Positions 15,701 through 25,555 of a DNA stretch of 64,000 nucleotides are shown piece after piece (within the stretch, counting starts at the first letter, position 1; every line of letters starts with the position of its first letter). The stretch is from the NCBI GenBank assembly GCA_035509315.1, contig DATJLS010000044.1, positions 1 through 64,000 on the forward strand, read 5' to 3'. The DNA comes from JAKAWQ01 sp035509315 (lineage in GTDB: Bacteria > Pseudomonadota > Alphaproteobacteria > Acetobacterales > Acetobacteraceae). A program made the translations under genes and the position numbers. Below the pieces are notes generated by a model, which ran no database searches, was not told the DNA's origin, and was given only the letters and a program-made list of their open reading frames with translations.

Positions 15701-17949
15701 AGGAAGATCAGGAAAATCTCGCTCAGAACGCGGCGGAACTCCGGGTGACCGGAGAGGCCGAGCAGTTCCTGCCTGCCTTGTTCTGTTCGCCGACCATGGA
15801 ACTCGGCGTCGACATTTCTGCCCTCAACGCCGTCTATCTCCGCAACGTGCCGCCGACGCCCGCGAATTATGCTCAGCGCGCCGGCCGCGCCGGACGCTCC
15901 GGGCAGGCCGCGGTTATCGTGACCTATTGCGCGGCTCAGTCGCCTCACGACCAATATTTCTTCGAACGTCGCAACGAGATGGTCGCTGGCGTTGTCCGTC
16001 CGCCGGCACTCGACATCACCAACGAAGAACTCGTGCGCTCGCACCTGCATGCTGTCTGGCTTGCCGAAGCGAAGCTTGCCCTGTCTCCTGACATTCCGGA
16101 AATCCTCGACCTGACGGAAACAGGCTATCCGCTGAAGCCGGAAATCCACGACGTCATCGACCGGCCTGAGCTGGCGACGGCGGCACATGGTCCCATGAAG
16201 CGGGTTCTGGATCAGATCCTCGCTTCGGTTGAAGGCCGGAAGCCGGTCTGGATGAGCGAACCTGACGACTTCGTCACCCAGGTAGCCCAACGCGCACCCC
16301 AGGAATTTGATCGCGCCTTCGATCGTTGGCGGGAACTCTACAACTCGGCGCGAACGCAACTAATGGAGGCCAACGCTCGCTCGGAAATCACGGGCCTCTC
16401 GGCGGCGGATCGCCGCAAGATCAAGGCCGCTCAGATGCAAGCGAGCGATCAGATCGCCATTCTCGAACAAGGCAAGGCCTCCAACGGCTCGGACTTCTAT
16501 TCTTACCGCTATCTCGCGACCGAAGGCTTCCTGCCGGGGTATAATTTCCCGCGGCTCCCGCTCTATGCCTTCATCCCCGGGGAAGGAAAATCAGGCTCGT
16601 TCCTTCAGCGCGCCCGTTTCCTGGCCATTTCGGAGTTCGGGCCGCGCAGCCTGATCTACCACGAAGGTCGCGCCTATCGGGTCTTGAAGGCGAAGCTGCC
16701 GCCGGAAGTCCGAACCGGAGATGGTGCGGAACTCGCTACTCGGGACATCTTCATCTGTTCGAACTGTGGCGCCTGCCACGACGCGGAGGTCGAGCGCTGC
16801 CATGCGTGCAACAGTCCGATGGCGGGAGAGGTCCCCGTGCAGAGGACACTCAGGATCGACAACGTCGAGGCGGCGCCTGCCGAACGGATCACCGCGAACG
16901 ACGAGGAGCGCGTCCGGCAAGGTTTCGACATTCAGACCGTGTTTTCCTGGCCGAAACGAGACGGACGGGTTCAGATCACCGAGGCCGACTTCCGTTGCGA
17001 GGACGCCTCGCTTCTGACCTTGCAATACGCCAACAGCGCCGAGATCAGCCGCATCAACAAGGGGCTCAAGCGGCGGGCCAATCAGACCGTCTTCGGTTTC
17101 TATATCGACCCGCGCAGCGGCTACTGGGCGAAAGCCGACGACGAGGATTCCGATACCGATCCGCCGCCGGATGTGGTGAAGCCGGTTCGCATCGTCCCGA
17201 TCGTCCGCGACCACAAGAATGCGCTGCTCTTCCGTTTCATCGAGCCTGGGAGCTATGCGCCTGAGACGATCGTGACGGTCCAACACGCCCTCATGCGGGG
17301 CATTGAGGTGGTCTTCCAACTGGAAGAGGGCGAGGTTCTCGGCGAACCGCTGCCTGCCCGTGACAATCGTCGCGCCGTCCTGGCCTACGAAGCTACCGAG
17401 GGCGGCGCTGGCGTTTTGAGCCGGCTGATCGAGGACCCGCGAGCGCTCGGCGCCGTCGCACGCGAAGCGTTGGTCCTCATGCACTTCGAGAAAGTCGACG
17501 AGGCGATCGCGGCGGGCGACGCCAAGCTGCTGGCCGCCCACGATGGAGAGGCCTGCGTCCGCGGCTGCTACCGCTGTCTCCTCTCCTATTTCAATCAGCC
17601 CGATCACGAGCTGATCGACCGGACAAGTGAGCAAGTAAAACAACTGCTGGTCGATCTCGCGCGTGGCCAGGTCGTGCTCGCCTCGCGTTCGAGCCCGCCG
17701 GGCGATGGCGGAGGATGGGAAGGCGTCTTCAAGGACGCGGGGATTCCTTCGCCTGACGCTTCGGCCGTCGCCTTCTCGGGCCAGGAGATGACCTTCGCCT
17801 GGCGCAGCCATTTCGTGGCCGCTTGCGTCTCCTCCCCGACCGAGGCAACGCGCCAAGAGGCGGAAGCCAAGGGTTGGACGCTGTTTGAATTGCCGGAAGC
17901 TGTCACCGCGGGTGTGCCCGACGCGATGCTCTCGATGTTCGGGGAATAA
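12778..17949 (+). CDS. YprA/DruE-like DEAD/DEAH helicase with DUF1998-type zinc-binding end
   Basis: A 1723-residue superfamily 2 helicase. Walker A TGTGSGKS lies at about residues 107-114, the DELH box near 229, the SAT motif near 264 and motif VI QRAGRAGRSG near 1033. Two CxxC pairs (CREC near 459, CPCC near 571) lie in an insertion between the helicase lobes. Further cysteines occur near 1326 (CSNCGAC, CHAC), and the DUF1998/MrfA signature GCYRCLLSYFNQ lies near 1596. MrfA/YprA is about 750 residues and DISARM splits helicase and DUF1998 into DrmA and DrmB; this very long fused form is closest in layout to Druantia DruE. It is the first gene of a five-gene operon. DNA translocation or unwinding on phage DNA is inferred. 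Confidence 0.85.
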   Translation: MRAFEFDHRLIDSYARFSRSFSTIRSEDLKAEIDRQYDAGRFWPDALLSINPRFLQGPTVDDLVASGDLDDATGKIFRFGPAPLRFHRHQAQSIAKARAGQSYVVTTGTGSGKSLCFFVPVVDSIVRARKAGKPCRTSAIIVYPMNALANSQINEIEKFIFQSGLPSEIKPVARRYTGQESQEERQRIADNPPDILLTNFMMAELLLTRQDSLDTKVIENASGLDFIVLDELHTYRGRQGADVAILVRRLRNRCTPDKAPICIGTSATMASEGSDANRAQAVANVASRLFGASIGPESVIDESLERATDDRLKLDDVRGKLAPVLTSALPTVLTDEVLRQHPLAVWTELAIGLEDGQQLKRKKPIPFGDAVALLSGDSGVDVEICRNSLEDFLTRVSLPEKDRGGSGTGAFLAFKLHQFISGAGEIFTTLTEKPRNVLFEGQLEDPNSPGHRLYPTRFCRECGHEVHVVTRTDDAQGILFVPRNIDDAPLNDQDGDAAGYLTSTGDGDADYAFTGDVETYPEDWREERNSVERLRANRKARAPQMISVAPDGRPHSTGKSFWFIPGKFGFCPCCLDQPHPSMRERTKLAGLSGEGRSSATTLLVSTALEWMNGHDSGVPKEKRKLLGFTDNRQDAALQAGHFNDFLFVSLLRGAILRAVLDAGADGMAEDEFGLRIVKALGFTASNKEARIHWMQDPEAGAVIREDAQRSLAKVLAHRLWTDLRRGWRYTNPSLSVLDLIDVAFIGLDDIAADTERLAAIRPEFGTLDVAARKEMLKLLLSAMLDGLAVGTEALDLTELDAVAQKSRNLLRAPWAIDAKETPRSRTALFLRAPGKDRVSLREEQTIVRAGHNSRIGRLINRKSVIGTKLGKADYLVVMTGLMELLASEGLVSRVDIEVDLQGWRLAPSAVRIVPGEAIRKGAAQGNRYFHDLYNEIAADLKDGSSAFWGLEGREHTAQVSQRLREYREWRFRYEKEDQENLAQNAAELRVTGEAEQFLPALFCSPTMELGVDISALNAVYLRNVPPTPANYAQRAGRAGRSGQAAVIVTYCAAQSPHDQYFFERRNEMVAGVVRPPALDITNEELVRSHLHAVWLAEAKLALSPDIPEILDLTETGYPLKPEIHDVIDRPELATAAHGPMKRVLDQILASVEGRKPVWMSEPDDFVTQVAQRAPQEFDRAFDRWRELYNSARTQLMEANARSEITGLSAADRRKIKAAQMQASDQIAILEQGKASNGSDFYSYRYLATEGFLPGYNFPRLPLYAFIPGEGKSGSFLQRARFLAISEFGPRSLIYHEGRAYRVLKAKLPPEVRTGDGAELATRDIFICSNCGACHDAEVERCHACNSPMAGEVPVQRTLRIDNVEAAPAERITANDEERVRQGFDIQTVFSWPKRDGRVQITEADFRCEDASLLTLQYANSAEISRINKGLKRRANQTVFGFYIDPRSGYWAKADDEDSDTDPPPDVVKPVRIVPIVRDHKNALLFRFIEPGSYAPETIVTVQHALMRGIEVVFQLEEGEVLGEPLPARDNRRAVLAYEATEGGAGVLSRLIEDPRALGAVAREALVLMHFEKVDEAIAAGDAKLLAAHDGEACVRGCYRCLLSYFNQPDHELIDRTSEQVKQLLVDLARGQVVLASRSSPPGDGGGWEGVFKDAGIPSPDASAVAFSGQEMTFAWRSHFVAACVSSPTEATRQEAEAKGWTLFELPEAVTAGVPDAMLSMFGE

Positions 17950-17953
17950 TCCG

Positions 17954-20719
17954 ATGACGATAAACTTTGCCCCTGGGGACTTGGTCCGCGCGCGCGGACG
18001 TGAGTGGGTCGCGCTGCCGTCCCCCCGGGATGGCGTGCTGGCGCTGCGTCCGCTGTCGGGTGGCGAGAACGATACCGTCGTCCTCGATCCCGTGCTCGAA
18101 CTCCTGCCCGTCGAGCCGGCCCGCTTCGATCTCCCTGCCGATGCCGCGGTGACGGTTCAAGCCAAAGCGGCGCTCCTTGCGGACGCGATGCGTCTGACCT
18201 TGCGCCGTGGCGCAGGCCCCTTCCGATCCGCCGCGCAGCTCGCCTTCGAACCGCGGACCTACCAACTCGTGCCCTTGCTGATGGCGCTTCGCTTGGCGAC
18301 ACCGCGCCTGCTGATTGCGGACGACGTCGGCATCGGCAAGACGATCGAGGCCGGCCTCATTCTGCGCGAGCTGATGGACCGGGGCGAGGTGGACGCCTTC
18401 TCGGTGCTCTGCCCGCCGCATCTGGTCGAACAATGGGTCGGAGAGCTGAAGGCGCGCTTCGGGATCGACGCCGTCCCGGTCACGTCCGGCACCGCGAGCC
18501 GATTGGAACGCGGCCTACCGCTCGCTCAAACCCTGTTCGGCGCCTATCCCTTCACGGTCGTCAGCCTCGACTACATCAAGGCCGAGAAGCGTCGCGAAGG
18601 CTTTGCGCGCGCCTGCCCGGATTTCGTCATCGTCGATGAAGCTCATGCCTGCGTGGGCACGCACCAGGGCCGGCAGCAGCGCTTCGAGCTTCTGTCGGGA
18701 CTGGCCCGGAATCCTGAGCGGCGGATGGTCCTTCTGACCGCCACGCCGCATTCCGGAGACGAAGAAGCTTTCGCCCGTCTCCTCTCCCTCGTCGATCCGT
18801 CGTTCGCCTCGATGGACTTCGAGGACACGCGCTATCGCGAGCGCCTGGCCCGGCATTTCGTGCAGCGACGCCGGATCGATCTCGTCTCGGGGGATTGGGA
18901 CGAAGACCGTGCCTTCCCGAAGCATGAGACGACGGAGTTCGCCTATCGTCTGTCCGAAGCTCACCGTGCCTTCCAGGAAGCCGTGCTCGACTACTGTTTC
19001 GGGATCGTGTCCCGAGCAGGCTCGGGCCAACGAGAGCGGCGCTTGGCCTTCTGGGGTACGCTGGCCCTGATGCGCTGCGTCGGCTCTTCGCCGGCGGCAG
19101 GCCTGAGCGCGCTGCGAAACCGCATGTCGAGCGAGAGCGACCGTCTCGAACCGCAGATTTATGATGATGACGGCGACGACGAGGACGCGGTCGATCTTGA
19201 ACCTGGCACGACCTTCGATGCCGATCCGGAGCTTCTTGCCCTGGTGAAGCGCGCCGAGGAATTGATCGGCAAGCCCGATCCAAAGCTGGCGGCCTTGGTC
19301 GATGCGTTGGCGCCTCTCATCAAGAAGGGCGCCAACCCTGTCGTCTTCTGTCGCTATCTGGCGACGGCCGAGCATGTGCGCGATGGTTTGCGCAAGGCTT
19401 TCCCGAAGCTGACGATCGAAGCCGTGACGGGCGTTCTCACGCCGGACGAGCGTCGCGATCGTGTCGCCGACATGGCGGCCGCGGACGACGAAAAGCCGGT
19501 CCAGCGCATTCTCGTCGCCACCGACTGCCTGTCGGAAGGCATCAACCTTCAGCAGCTCTTCGACACGGTCGCCCACTATGACCTGTCGTGGAACCCGACC
19601 CGGCACCAACAGCGTGAAGGGCGAGTGGACCGCTTCGGCCAGCCGGCGGAACTCGTCCGGTCGATCATGATGTTCTCGCCGGACAGCGCCATCGACGGCG
19701 CGGTGCTCGAGGTCATCCTTCGCAAGGCCGAGGAAATACGAAAGGCGACGGGCGTGACCGTGCCGCTCCCCGAGGAGCGCGGGCCAGTGACGGACGCGCT
19801 GATGGCGTCGATGATGCTGCGCCACGGCGTGCCCCACCAGCTCACCCTCGATCTTCGCCTCGACGATGGCGCTAAGGTCATGGAGACACGGTGGCGCGAC
19901 GCCGCCGAAAACGAGAAACGATCCCGCACGCGCTTTGCCCAGAACGCGATGAAGCCGCAGGAAGTCGCCCCGGAATGGGAGAAGGTGCGCACGCTCCTCG
20001 GCTCTCCAACGGAGGCAAGGCTTTTCGTCGAGCGGGCGATGGCCCGTTTCGGCGTGCCTCTGGAAACCCGGAAAACTGTGCTTCTGGCTCATGTCGACGC
20101 CCTCGATGGCGGGCTGCGTGAGCGGTTGAAAGAACATGATCTGGCCGGATCGGTGCGTCTGGCGACGGTCGAACCGGCGCCGTCGGGCACGGCGCTGCTC
20201 ACCCGGACACATCCCCTGACGGCCACGCTCGCCGAAGCGCTGGTCGAGGCTTCGCTCGATCCGGAATCCCTGTCGGGTCTCGGCATCGGCCGGGTCGGCG
20301 CCTGGCCGACCGCGACCGTTCAGCAAGTGACCCGCCTTGTTCTGCTGCGCATCCGGTTCAAGCTGACCGTCCATGCCCGCAAGGAGCGACTGCTGCTGGC
20401 GGAGGAAGCGGCGCTGATCGCGATCCAGAGTGGCCGGATCGCGGCGGTCGGCGAAACCGCCCGGGAGTGGCTCAACACCCCAGCGACGTCCGATCTGGCG
20501 CCCATCGCTCGCGACAGGTTCATCGTGAAGGCGAAAGAGGATCTGCCGGCCCTCCTCGACGGGCCGATCGCCGATTTCGTCCGATCGCGCTCGCAAGAGC
20601 TGATGCAGGACCATGCTCGCCTCCGCGCTGCGTCAGGCTCGGCCTCGCGCGTCACCGTAGAGGCCGTGCTGCCGCCGGATGTGATCGGCCTGTTCGTATT
20701 GATGCCGGGAGAGGCCTGA
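17954..20719 (+). CDS. SNF2-like helicase, DISARM DrmD type
   Basis: A 921-residue protein. The ATG at 17954 (MTINFAPGDLVRARG) lies 4 bases after the preceding stop; an upstream in-frame methionine would sit inside the first gene. The SNF2 ATPase core has ADDVGIGKTIEAGLIL (about residues 119-134, motif I), DEAHAC near 229 (motif II), LTATPHSG, and in lobe 2 SEGINLQ and QREGRVDRFGQ (near 550-560, motif VI). The layout is that of DISARM DrmD and related SNF2 proteins of defence islands, which are ATP-dependent DNA translocases. The C-terminal 300 residues are helical without a recognised nuclease motif. Confidence 0.8.
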   Translation: MTINFAPGDLVRARGREWVALPSPRDGVLALRPLSGGENDTVVLDPVLELLPVEPARFDLPADAAVTVQAKAALLADAMRLTLRRGAGPFRSAAQLAFEPRTYQLVPLLMALRLATPRLLIADDVGIGKTIEAGLILRELMDRGEVDAFSVLCPPHLVEQWVGELKARFGIDAVPVTSGTASRLERGLPLAQTLFGAYPFTVVSLDYIKAEKRREGFARACPDFVIVDEAHACVGTHQGRQQRFELLSGLARNPERRMVLLTATPHSGDEEAFARLLSLVDPSFASMDFEDTRYRERLARHFVQRRRIDLVSGDWDEDRAFPKHETTEFAYRLSEAHRAFQEAVLDYCFGIVSRAGSGQRERRLAFWGTLALMRCVGSSPAAGLSALRNRMSSESDRLEPQIYDDDGDDEDAVDLEPGTTFDADPELLALVKRAEELIGKPDPKLAALVDALAPLIKKGANPVVFCRYLATAEHVRDGLRKAFPKLTIEAVTGVLTPDERRDRVADMAAADDEKPVQRILVATDCLSEGINLQQLFDTVAHYDLSWNPTRHQQREGRVDRFGQPAELVRSIMMFSPDSAIDGAVLEVILRKAEEIRKATGVTVPLPEERGPVTDALMASMMLRHGVPHQLTLDLRLDDGAKVMETRWRDAAENEKRSRTRFAQNAMKPQEVAPEWEKVRTLLGSPTEARLFVERAMARFGVPLETRKTVLLAHVDALDGGLRERLKEHDLAGSVRLATVEPAPSGTALLTRTHPLTATLAEALVEASLDPESLSGLGIGRVGAWPTATVQQVTRLVLLRIRFKLTVHARKERLLLAEEAALIAIQSGRIAAVGETAREWLNTPATSDLAPIARDRFIVKAKEDLPALLDGPIADFVRSRSQELMQDHARLRAASGSASRVTVEAVLPPDVIGLFVLMPGEA

Positions 20720-20722
20720 GCC

Positions 20723-23700
20723 ATGGCGCGCAAGCCCGTCACCGACATCTCGGCCTGGCCGTCGCTCACCCTGGAGGGCAATCTCGTCGCTCCAGCCATG
20801 GTCGCCAGCATCGACCGCCGGCAAGCTTCTGAACAGACGGAAGAGGACTACCGTATCCGCAAGGGACTGACGATCCGTGAGGAGGTCTCGACCGCCTTCC
20901 GTGTCGGCCAATCCCATTTCGACGCTTTCGCGAAACTTCAGAACCCCTCGGTCGAAGCGACGCGACGCTACGTGCGGGCGTTCCTGGCGGAAACCTTCGG
21001 CTTCGATGACCTAGTCCCGGCCGATGGCGTGATCTCGCTTCTAGCGGGTAGCCGCGTTCCCATCGTGGTCGTACCGCCGTCCGAGGAGAAACTCGATCGG
21101 CGCAGCCCGACGCTTTCGGCCGACCGCTCGCGGTCGCCGGCCTTCGCACTTCAGGACTATCTCAACGACAGCGACGGCGCGCTCTGGGGCCTCGTGACCA
21201 ATGGGGCTGTGCTCCGCCTCATGCGGGACAACGCCTCCCTGACCCGGCCGGCCTACATCGAGGCGGACTTGGCCGCGATCTTTACGAATGAGGACGCTGC
21301 CTCCTTTGCGGTCCTCTGGTCGCTGATTCATCGCACCCGGTTCGGCGTCGCCGGCACGCCTGTCACCGATTGCGCGCTCGAACGCTGGCGCGAGTCGGGC
21401 GCTCGCGAGGGCGAGGCTGCGCGTGACCGGCTGGCGGCCCAGGTCGAAACCGCGCTCAAGGTGCTCGGCTCGGGGTTCCTCGAAGCCAACCCCGAACTCG
21501 CTGCCCGGCTGAAATCCGGCGAGCTCGATCTCACCGAATGGTTCAACGAGCTTCTGCGCCTCGTCTATCGCCTGATCTTCCTGATGGTGGCTGAAGATCG
21601 GAACCTGCTTCACCCGGACACGGCAAAGCCGGACGTCCGCAAGCTCTACGCCGAGGGTTACAGCCTCACCGCGCTTCGGGTGCAAGCGGCGCGCGCCGCA
21701 ACCTGGGACAAGCACCACGACCGCTACGAGGGTATCAAAGTCGTCTTCGGCGCCCTTGCCCGCGGACAGGACGGGCTCGGGCTTCCGGCGCTCGGCGGCC
21801 TATTCAGCGCCGACAAGCTGCCACATCTCGAAACCGCACGCCTCCGCAACCGCGCCTTCATGGAGGCGCTGTTCCGCCTGTCATGGCTTTCCGACAGAAC
21901 CGGCATGGTGCCGGTGAACTGGCGAGCGATGGAGACGGAAGAGCTGGGCTCAGTCTACGAATCCCTGCTCGAACTCCAGCCGCAGCTTGGTGACGATGGC
22001 AGGACGCTGGTCTTCGCCTCGGAAGCCGCAGAGCAAAAGGGCAACCAGCGCAAGACCACTGGCTCCTACTACACGCCGGACAGTCTGGTGCAGCTCCTGC
22101 TCGACACCACGCTCGATCCGGTACTCGACGAGCGGGAAGCCCAGGCCGCCGATCCCGCCGAAGAGTTGCTGAAGCTCACTGTCATCGATCCGGCCTGCGG
22201 CTCGGGACACTTCCTGCTCGCCGCGGCGCGGCGTATCGCCACCCGTGTTGCTCGGTATCGCGCTGGTGGCATCCCTGCGGCTGCGGATTTCCGCCACGCG
22301 TTGCGCGAAGTCGCTTGCCGCTGCCTCTATGGCGTGGACCGCAACCCTATGGCGGTCGAGCTGACCAAGGTGGCGCTTTGGATCGAAGCGTTGGAGCCCG
22401 GTCGGCCCCTCGCATTCTTCGATGCGCAGATTCGCTGCGGCGACAGCCTGATCGGCGTGTTCGGCCGTCGGATGCTGCGAGAGGGATTGCCGGACGAGGC
22501 ATACAAGCCGCTGACCGGAGACGACAAGGAACTCTCGCGTCGCTACGGCCGCCTCAACAAGGAGCAGCGCGATCGGGCGAAAGGTCATCCACAACTGTTC
22601 AAGGACTGGTCGCCGCCCGAAATCCTGGCCGAGCGCGATCACAAACTGAAGGAGATGGTGCAGGACGATCTGGCGAGCGTGGAGGCGAAGGCTCTTGGCT
22701 TCGCAACAATACGCGCGTCCGATGATTGGCAGAGTCTGAAGACAGCCAGCGACCTCTATGTCTCGGCCAATTTCTACATGGCGGCGTTCTTTACACCGAA
22801 ATCAACCAGTGCCGCAGGGACGGACGTCATGCCGCTCACCGAGCATGTGTGGCAGGCGGCAGGCGGCCAGGCACCCGCGGAGCACTTACGCCAGGGGGCG
22901 ACGCTGACCTCCGAGAAGGTGAGCGCCTTTCACTGGTTCATCGAATTTCCCGAGATCATGGAGCGCGACGGCGGCTTCGATGTCGTCATCGGCAATCCCC
23001 CATGGGAGCGGATCAAGCTTCAGGAGCAGGAGTTTTTCGCCGCACGTTCGCCGGCGATCGCTAGCGCGCCCAACAAGGCTGAGCGCCAAAAGCTAATCAG
23101 CAACCTGGAGAAGGCAGATCCCGAGAGCGCGGACGGCCGTCTGTGGCGGGACTTTGTCTTCGCCAAGCGCACAGCGGAGGCAGCGAGCGAGTTCGCGCGA
23201 TCGTCAGGCCGCTATCCGCTCGCTGGCCGAGGGGATGTTAACACCTACGCTCTATTCGCCGAGCTGTTCTCGCGCCTGACTAAACCGACCGGGCGAGCAG
23301 GCGTAATTGTGCCAACGGGCATCGCCACGGATTCTACAACGCAATACTTTTTCGCTTCATTGGTGACTTCTTCGCGTCTTGCCTCGCTGTACAGCTTCTT
23401 CGAAGTTCGGAAGGTCTTCCTGGCAACCGATGATCGGAGTTCGTTTTGCCTGCTGACAATCGGTTCCTCCAAACAGGGGGCAGAGTTCGCATTCTCGCTC
23501 CTGAATACCGCCGACCTCGCGAGTTCGGAGAGGCGATTTCGATTGACCCCCGCAGAAATCGCCGCAATCAACCCGAATACCAAGACTGCTCCTGTTTTTC
23601 GTTCTCGTGCCGATGCAGAGCTGACGGCAAAACTCTACTCCCATACATCTGCGCTGATCGAGGAACGGCCGCAGGAGGAAGGCGGCGACATCAATCCCTG

Positions 23701-25555
23701 GGGCATCACGTTTCAGGCGATGTTCCATATGTCCGGCGATTCCGGTTTCTTCCGCACGCCAGCGCAGATGGAGGCTGACGGTTGGCAACGTGGCGGTGGG
23801 GACTGGGAGCGGGAGACGCCAGCGGGCGTCGAACGTCGCGTGCCGCTATACGAGGCCAAGATGATTCATCAGTTCGATCATCGCTGGGCGACCTACGGCG
23901 CTGGAGCGAGCGACGAAGAGGAAGGCGCTCGCGACTGCACCATACTCGAAAAGCAAGACCCGGATTTCGAGCCGTCGCCGCGTTACTGGGTGCCCGAGGA
24001 CGAGGTCATCTTGCGCGCCGCCCGCGTGCCGACGGCTTTGAAAAGTGCGGTCAGGCTGGCGCGAGGTGAAGGTGGGAAAGGACGCCGCAAGGCTGGCGCC
24101 GATGTACACGAGAGCGGTAACTCCGCGGCGCTCAAAGCGATTGTTACTTGGCTGGCCGGCGCCATTCCCGCTCTTGAAGGAACGCCAGCACGAGAAGCCC
24201 ACATCTTCCGCCTTCTCGGCAGCGGACAGGATTGGCGTGGGGCGCTGAAGGGATCGCCCGAACGCTTTCTGTTCGATCCCAAGACGCTCGCCGCCGGTGC
24301 CGAGATGCAGCGCGAGATGCCGTTAACGGTGCCTGATCTTACTCTTATCGCTGAAGGGCCGAAGAGCGCGCTTGCGCTTGCCGAACTCCTGATTGCTGCC
24401 AAGCAGCCACGTTGGCTCCTGGGATGGCGGGATATTTCGCGGTCGACTGACGAGCGGACTGTGATTGCTGGTGTTTTTCCGAAGGTGGGAACAGGCGATA
24501 AAATACTGCTTATGCACCCGGTTGCTAAACCGGAACAGACCGCCGCCATGCTTGCGATGCTTGACTCTTTGATCTTCGATTTCATTGCAAGACAGAAGTT
24601 TGGCGGAACATCATTGAAGTATTACTATATGAAGCAGTTTGCGGCGTTACCTCTCTCGGCCTTCTCATCCGGCGATCTCGGTTTCATCAGCTCACGCGTG
24701 TTGGAGCTGACTTACACGAGCCATGCCATAAAGCCTTGGGCGGAGGATCTGGGATATTCCGGTCAGCCTTTCGCTTGGAATGAGGACCGGCGCGCGCAAT
24801 TGCGGTCGGAACTCGATGTCTTCTTCGCCAGGAAATACGGGTTGACCGAGGAAGAGCAGCGCTACGTGCTTGACCCCGTCAAGGTCAAAGGCACCGATTA
24901 TCCCTCCGAGACCTTCCGTGTCCTGAAGGAAAAGGAAAATCGCCTCTACGGTGAATACCGTACCGAGCGCCTGGTGCTGGAGGTGTGGGGGCAGACGGCG
25001 GCCCCGCCAGACGCGATTTCTGTTTCTATCGAGCTGCCACCTCTTGAAGGCTTGCTGAATGGCGCGTGGGTTTGGTCAGCAAGCGTTCAGCCCCGTGACC
25101 GTCTCCGCTACGCGGCGCAGTACGCGCTCTGGCAGATGGACCCCGCGAGCGACGGCGCGCGGATGCGCTTCATCATCGCCAGCCTCGCCGAGCCCGCGCT
25201 GTTGACGCCTCTGCTCGCCGCCGATGATCGGAATCAATGGGTCAGGCTCGTCGGCTCCGAGGCGCGGCCGGCACAGGGCACTGTCCGGCTTCGCCCCGCC
25301 ATCAACGCGGCATGGCAATCGATGTTCGAAGCGCTGCTCACCTCGGGTCAGTTGGAGGAGCGTGCCGACGGGACGTGGACGCGGGGACAGCATTTCAGCG
25401 CGACGGGACTGCAAGCCGCCTCGGCCGAGGCGCAGCGCGCCGCCTTCGCTATCCGCGCAGTGCGGAGCATGGATGTCGGCAGCCTCACCGCTGCTGCGGC
25501 CGCGCCCGAAGACAATCTGATCTGGGCGAGGTTCGGAAATGGGCGCTCAGGCTGA
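20723..25555 (+). CDS. Large adenine-specific DNA methyltransferase, Eco57I/DrmMI type
   Basis: A 1610-residue protein; GGGAGAGG lies 10 bases before the ATG, 3 bases after the previous stop. Methyltransferase motifs follow in gamma-class order: GSYYTPDSLVQ near residue 447, SAM-binding DPACGSGHFLL near 489, and catalytic NPPWERIK near 757. The unusually long N-terminal (about 430 residues) and C-terminal (about 700 residues) parts presumably hold target-recognition and coupling regions, as in DrmMI of class 1 DISARM and in BREX PglX. It probably marks host DNA at N6-adenine so that the system can tell self from phage. No separate specificity subunit is present. Its last 17 bases overlap the next gene. 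Confidence 0.85.
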   Translation: MARKPVTDISAWPSLTLEGNLVAPAMVASIDRRQASEQTEEDYRIRKGLTIREEVSTAFRVGQSHFDAFAKLQNPSVEATRRYVRAFLAETFGFDDLVPADGVISLLAGSRVPIVVVPPSEEKLDRRSPTLSADRSRSPAFALQDYLNDSDGALWGLVTNGAVLRLMRDNASLTRPAYIEADLAAIFTNEDAASFAVLWSLIHRTRFGVAGTPVTDCALERWRESGAREGEAARDRLAAQVETALKVLGSGFLEANPELAARLKSGELDLTEWFNELLRLVYRLIFLMVAEDRNLLHPDTAKPDVRKLYAEGYSLTALRVQAARAATWDKHHDRYEGIKVVFGALARGQDGLGLPALGGLFSADKLPHLETARLRNRAFMEALFRLSWLSDRTGMVPVNWRAMETEELGSVYESLLELQPQLGDDGRTLVFASEAAEQKGNQRKTTGSYYTPDSLVQLLLDTTLDPVLDEREAQAADPAEELLKLTVIDPACGSGHFLLAAARRIATRVARYRAGGIPAAADFRHALREVACRCLYGVDRNPMAVELTKVALWIEALEPGRPLAFFDAQIRCGDSLIGVFGRRMLREGLPDEAYKPLTGDDKELSRRYGRLNKEQRDRAKGHPQLFKDWSPPEILAERDHKLKEMVQDDLASVEAKALGFATIRASDDWQSLKTASDLYVSANFYMAAFFTPKSTSAAGTDVMPLTEHVWQAAGGQAPAEHLRQGATLTSEKVSAFHWFIEFPEIMERDGGFDVVIGNPPWERIKLQEQEFFAARSPAIASAPNKAERQKLISNLEKADPESADGRLWRDFVFAKRTAEAASEFARSSGRYPLAGRGDVNTYALFAELFSRLTKPTGRAGVIVPTGIATDSTTQYFFASLVTSSRLASLYSFFEVRKVFLATDDRSSFCLLTIGSSKQGAEFAFSLLNTADLASSERRFRLTPAEIAAINPNTKTAPVFRSRADAELTAKLYSHTSALIEERPQEEGGDINPWGITFQAMFHMSGDSGFFRTPAQMEADGWQRGGGDWERETPAGVERRVPLYEAKMIHQFDHRWATYGAGASDEEEGARDCTILEKQDPDFEPSPRYWVPEDEVILRAARVPTALKSAVRLARGEGGKGRRKAGADVHESGNSAALKAIVTWLAGAIPALEGTPAREAHIFRLLGSGQDWRGALKGSPERFLFDPKTLAAGAEMQREMPLTVPDLTLIAEGPKSALALAELLIAAKQPRWLLGWRDISRSTDERTVIAGVFPKVGTGDKILLMHPVAKPEQTAAMLAMLDSLIFDFIARQKFGGTSLKYYYMKQFAALPLSAFSSGDLGFISSRVLELTYTSHAIKPWAEDLGYSGQPFAWNEDRRAQLRSELDVFFARKYGLTEEEQRYVLDPVKVKGTDYPSETFRVLKEKENRLYGEYRTERLVLEVWGQTAAPPDAISVSIELPPLEGLLNGAWVWSASVQPRDRLRYAAQYALWQMDPASDGARMRFIIASLAEPALLTPLLAADDRNQWVRLVGSEARPAQGTVRLRPAINAAWQSMFEALLTSGQLEERADGTWTRGQHFSATGLQAASAEAQRAAFAIRAVRSMDVGSLTAAAAAPEDNLIWARFGNGRSG

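Noticed and set aside
18515..20614. Long minus-strand frame (699 codons) opposite the SNF2 helicase
   Set aside because: Mirror frame of a gene with clear helicase motifs; composition is His/Arg/Gly-rich and no motif is present.
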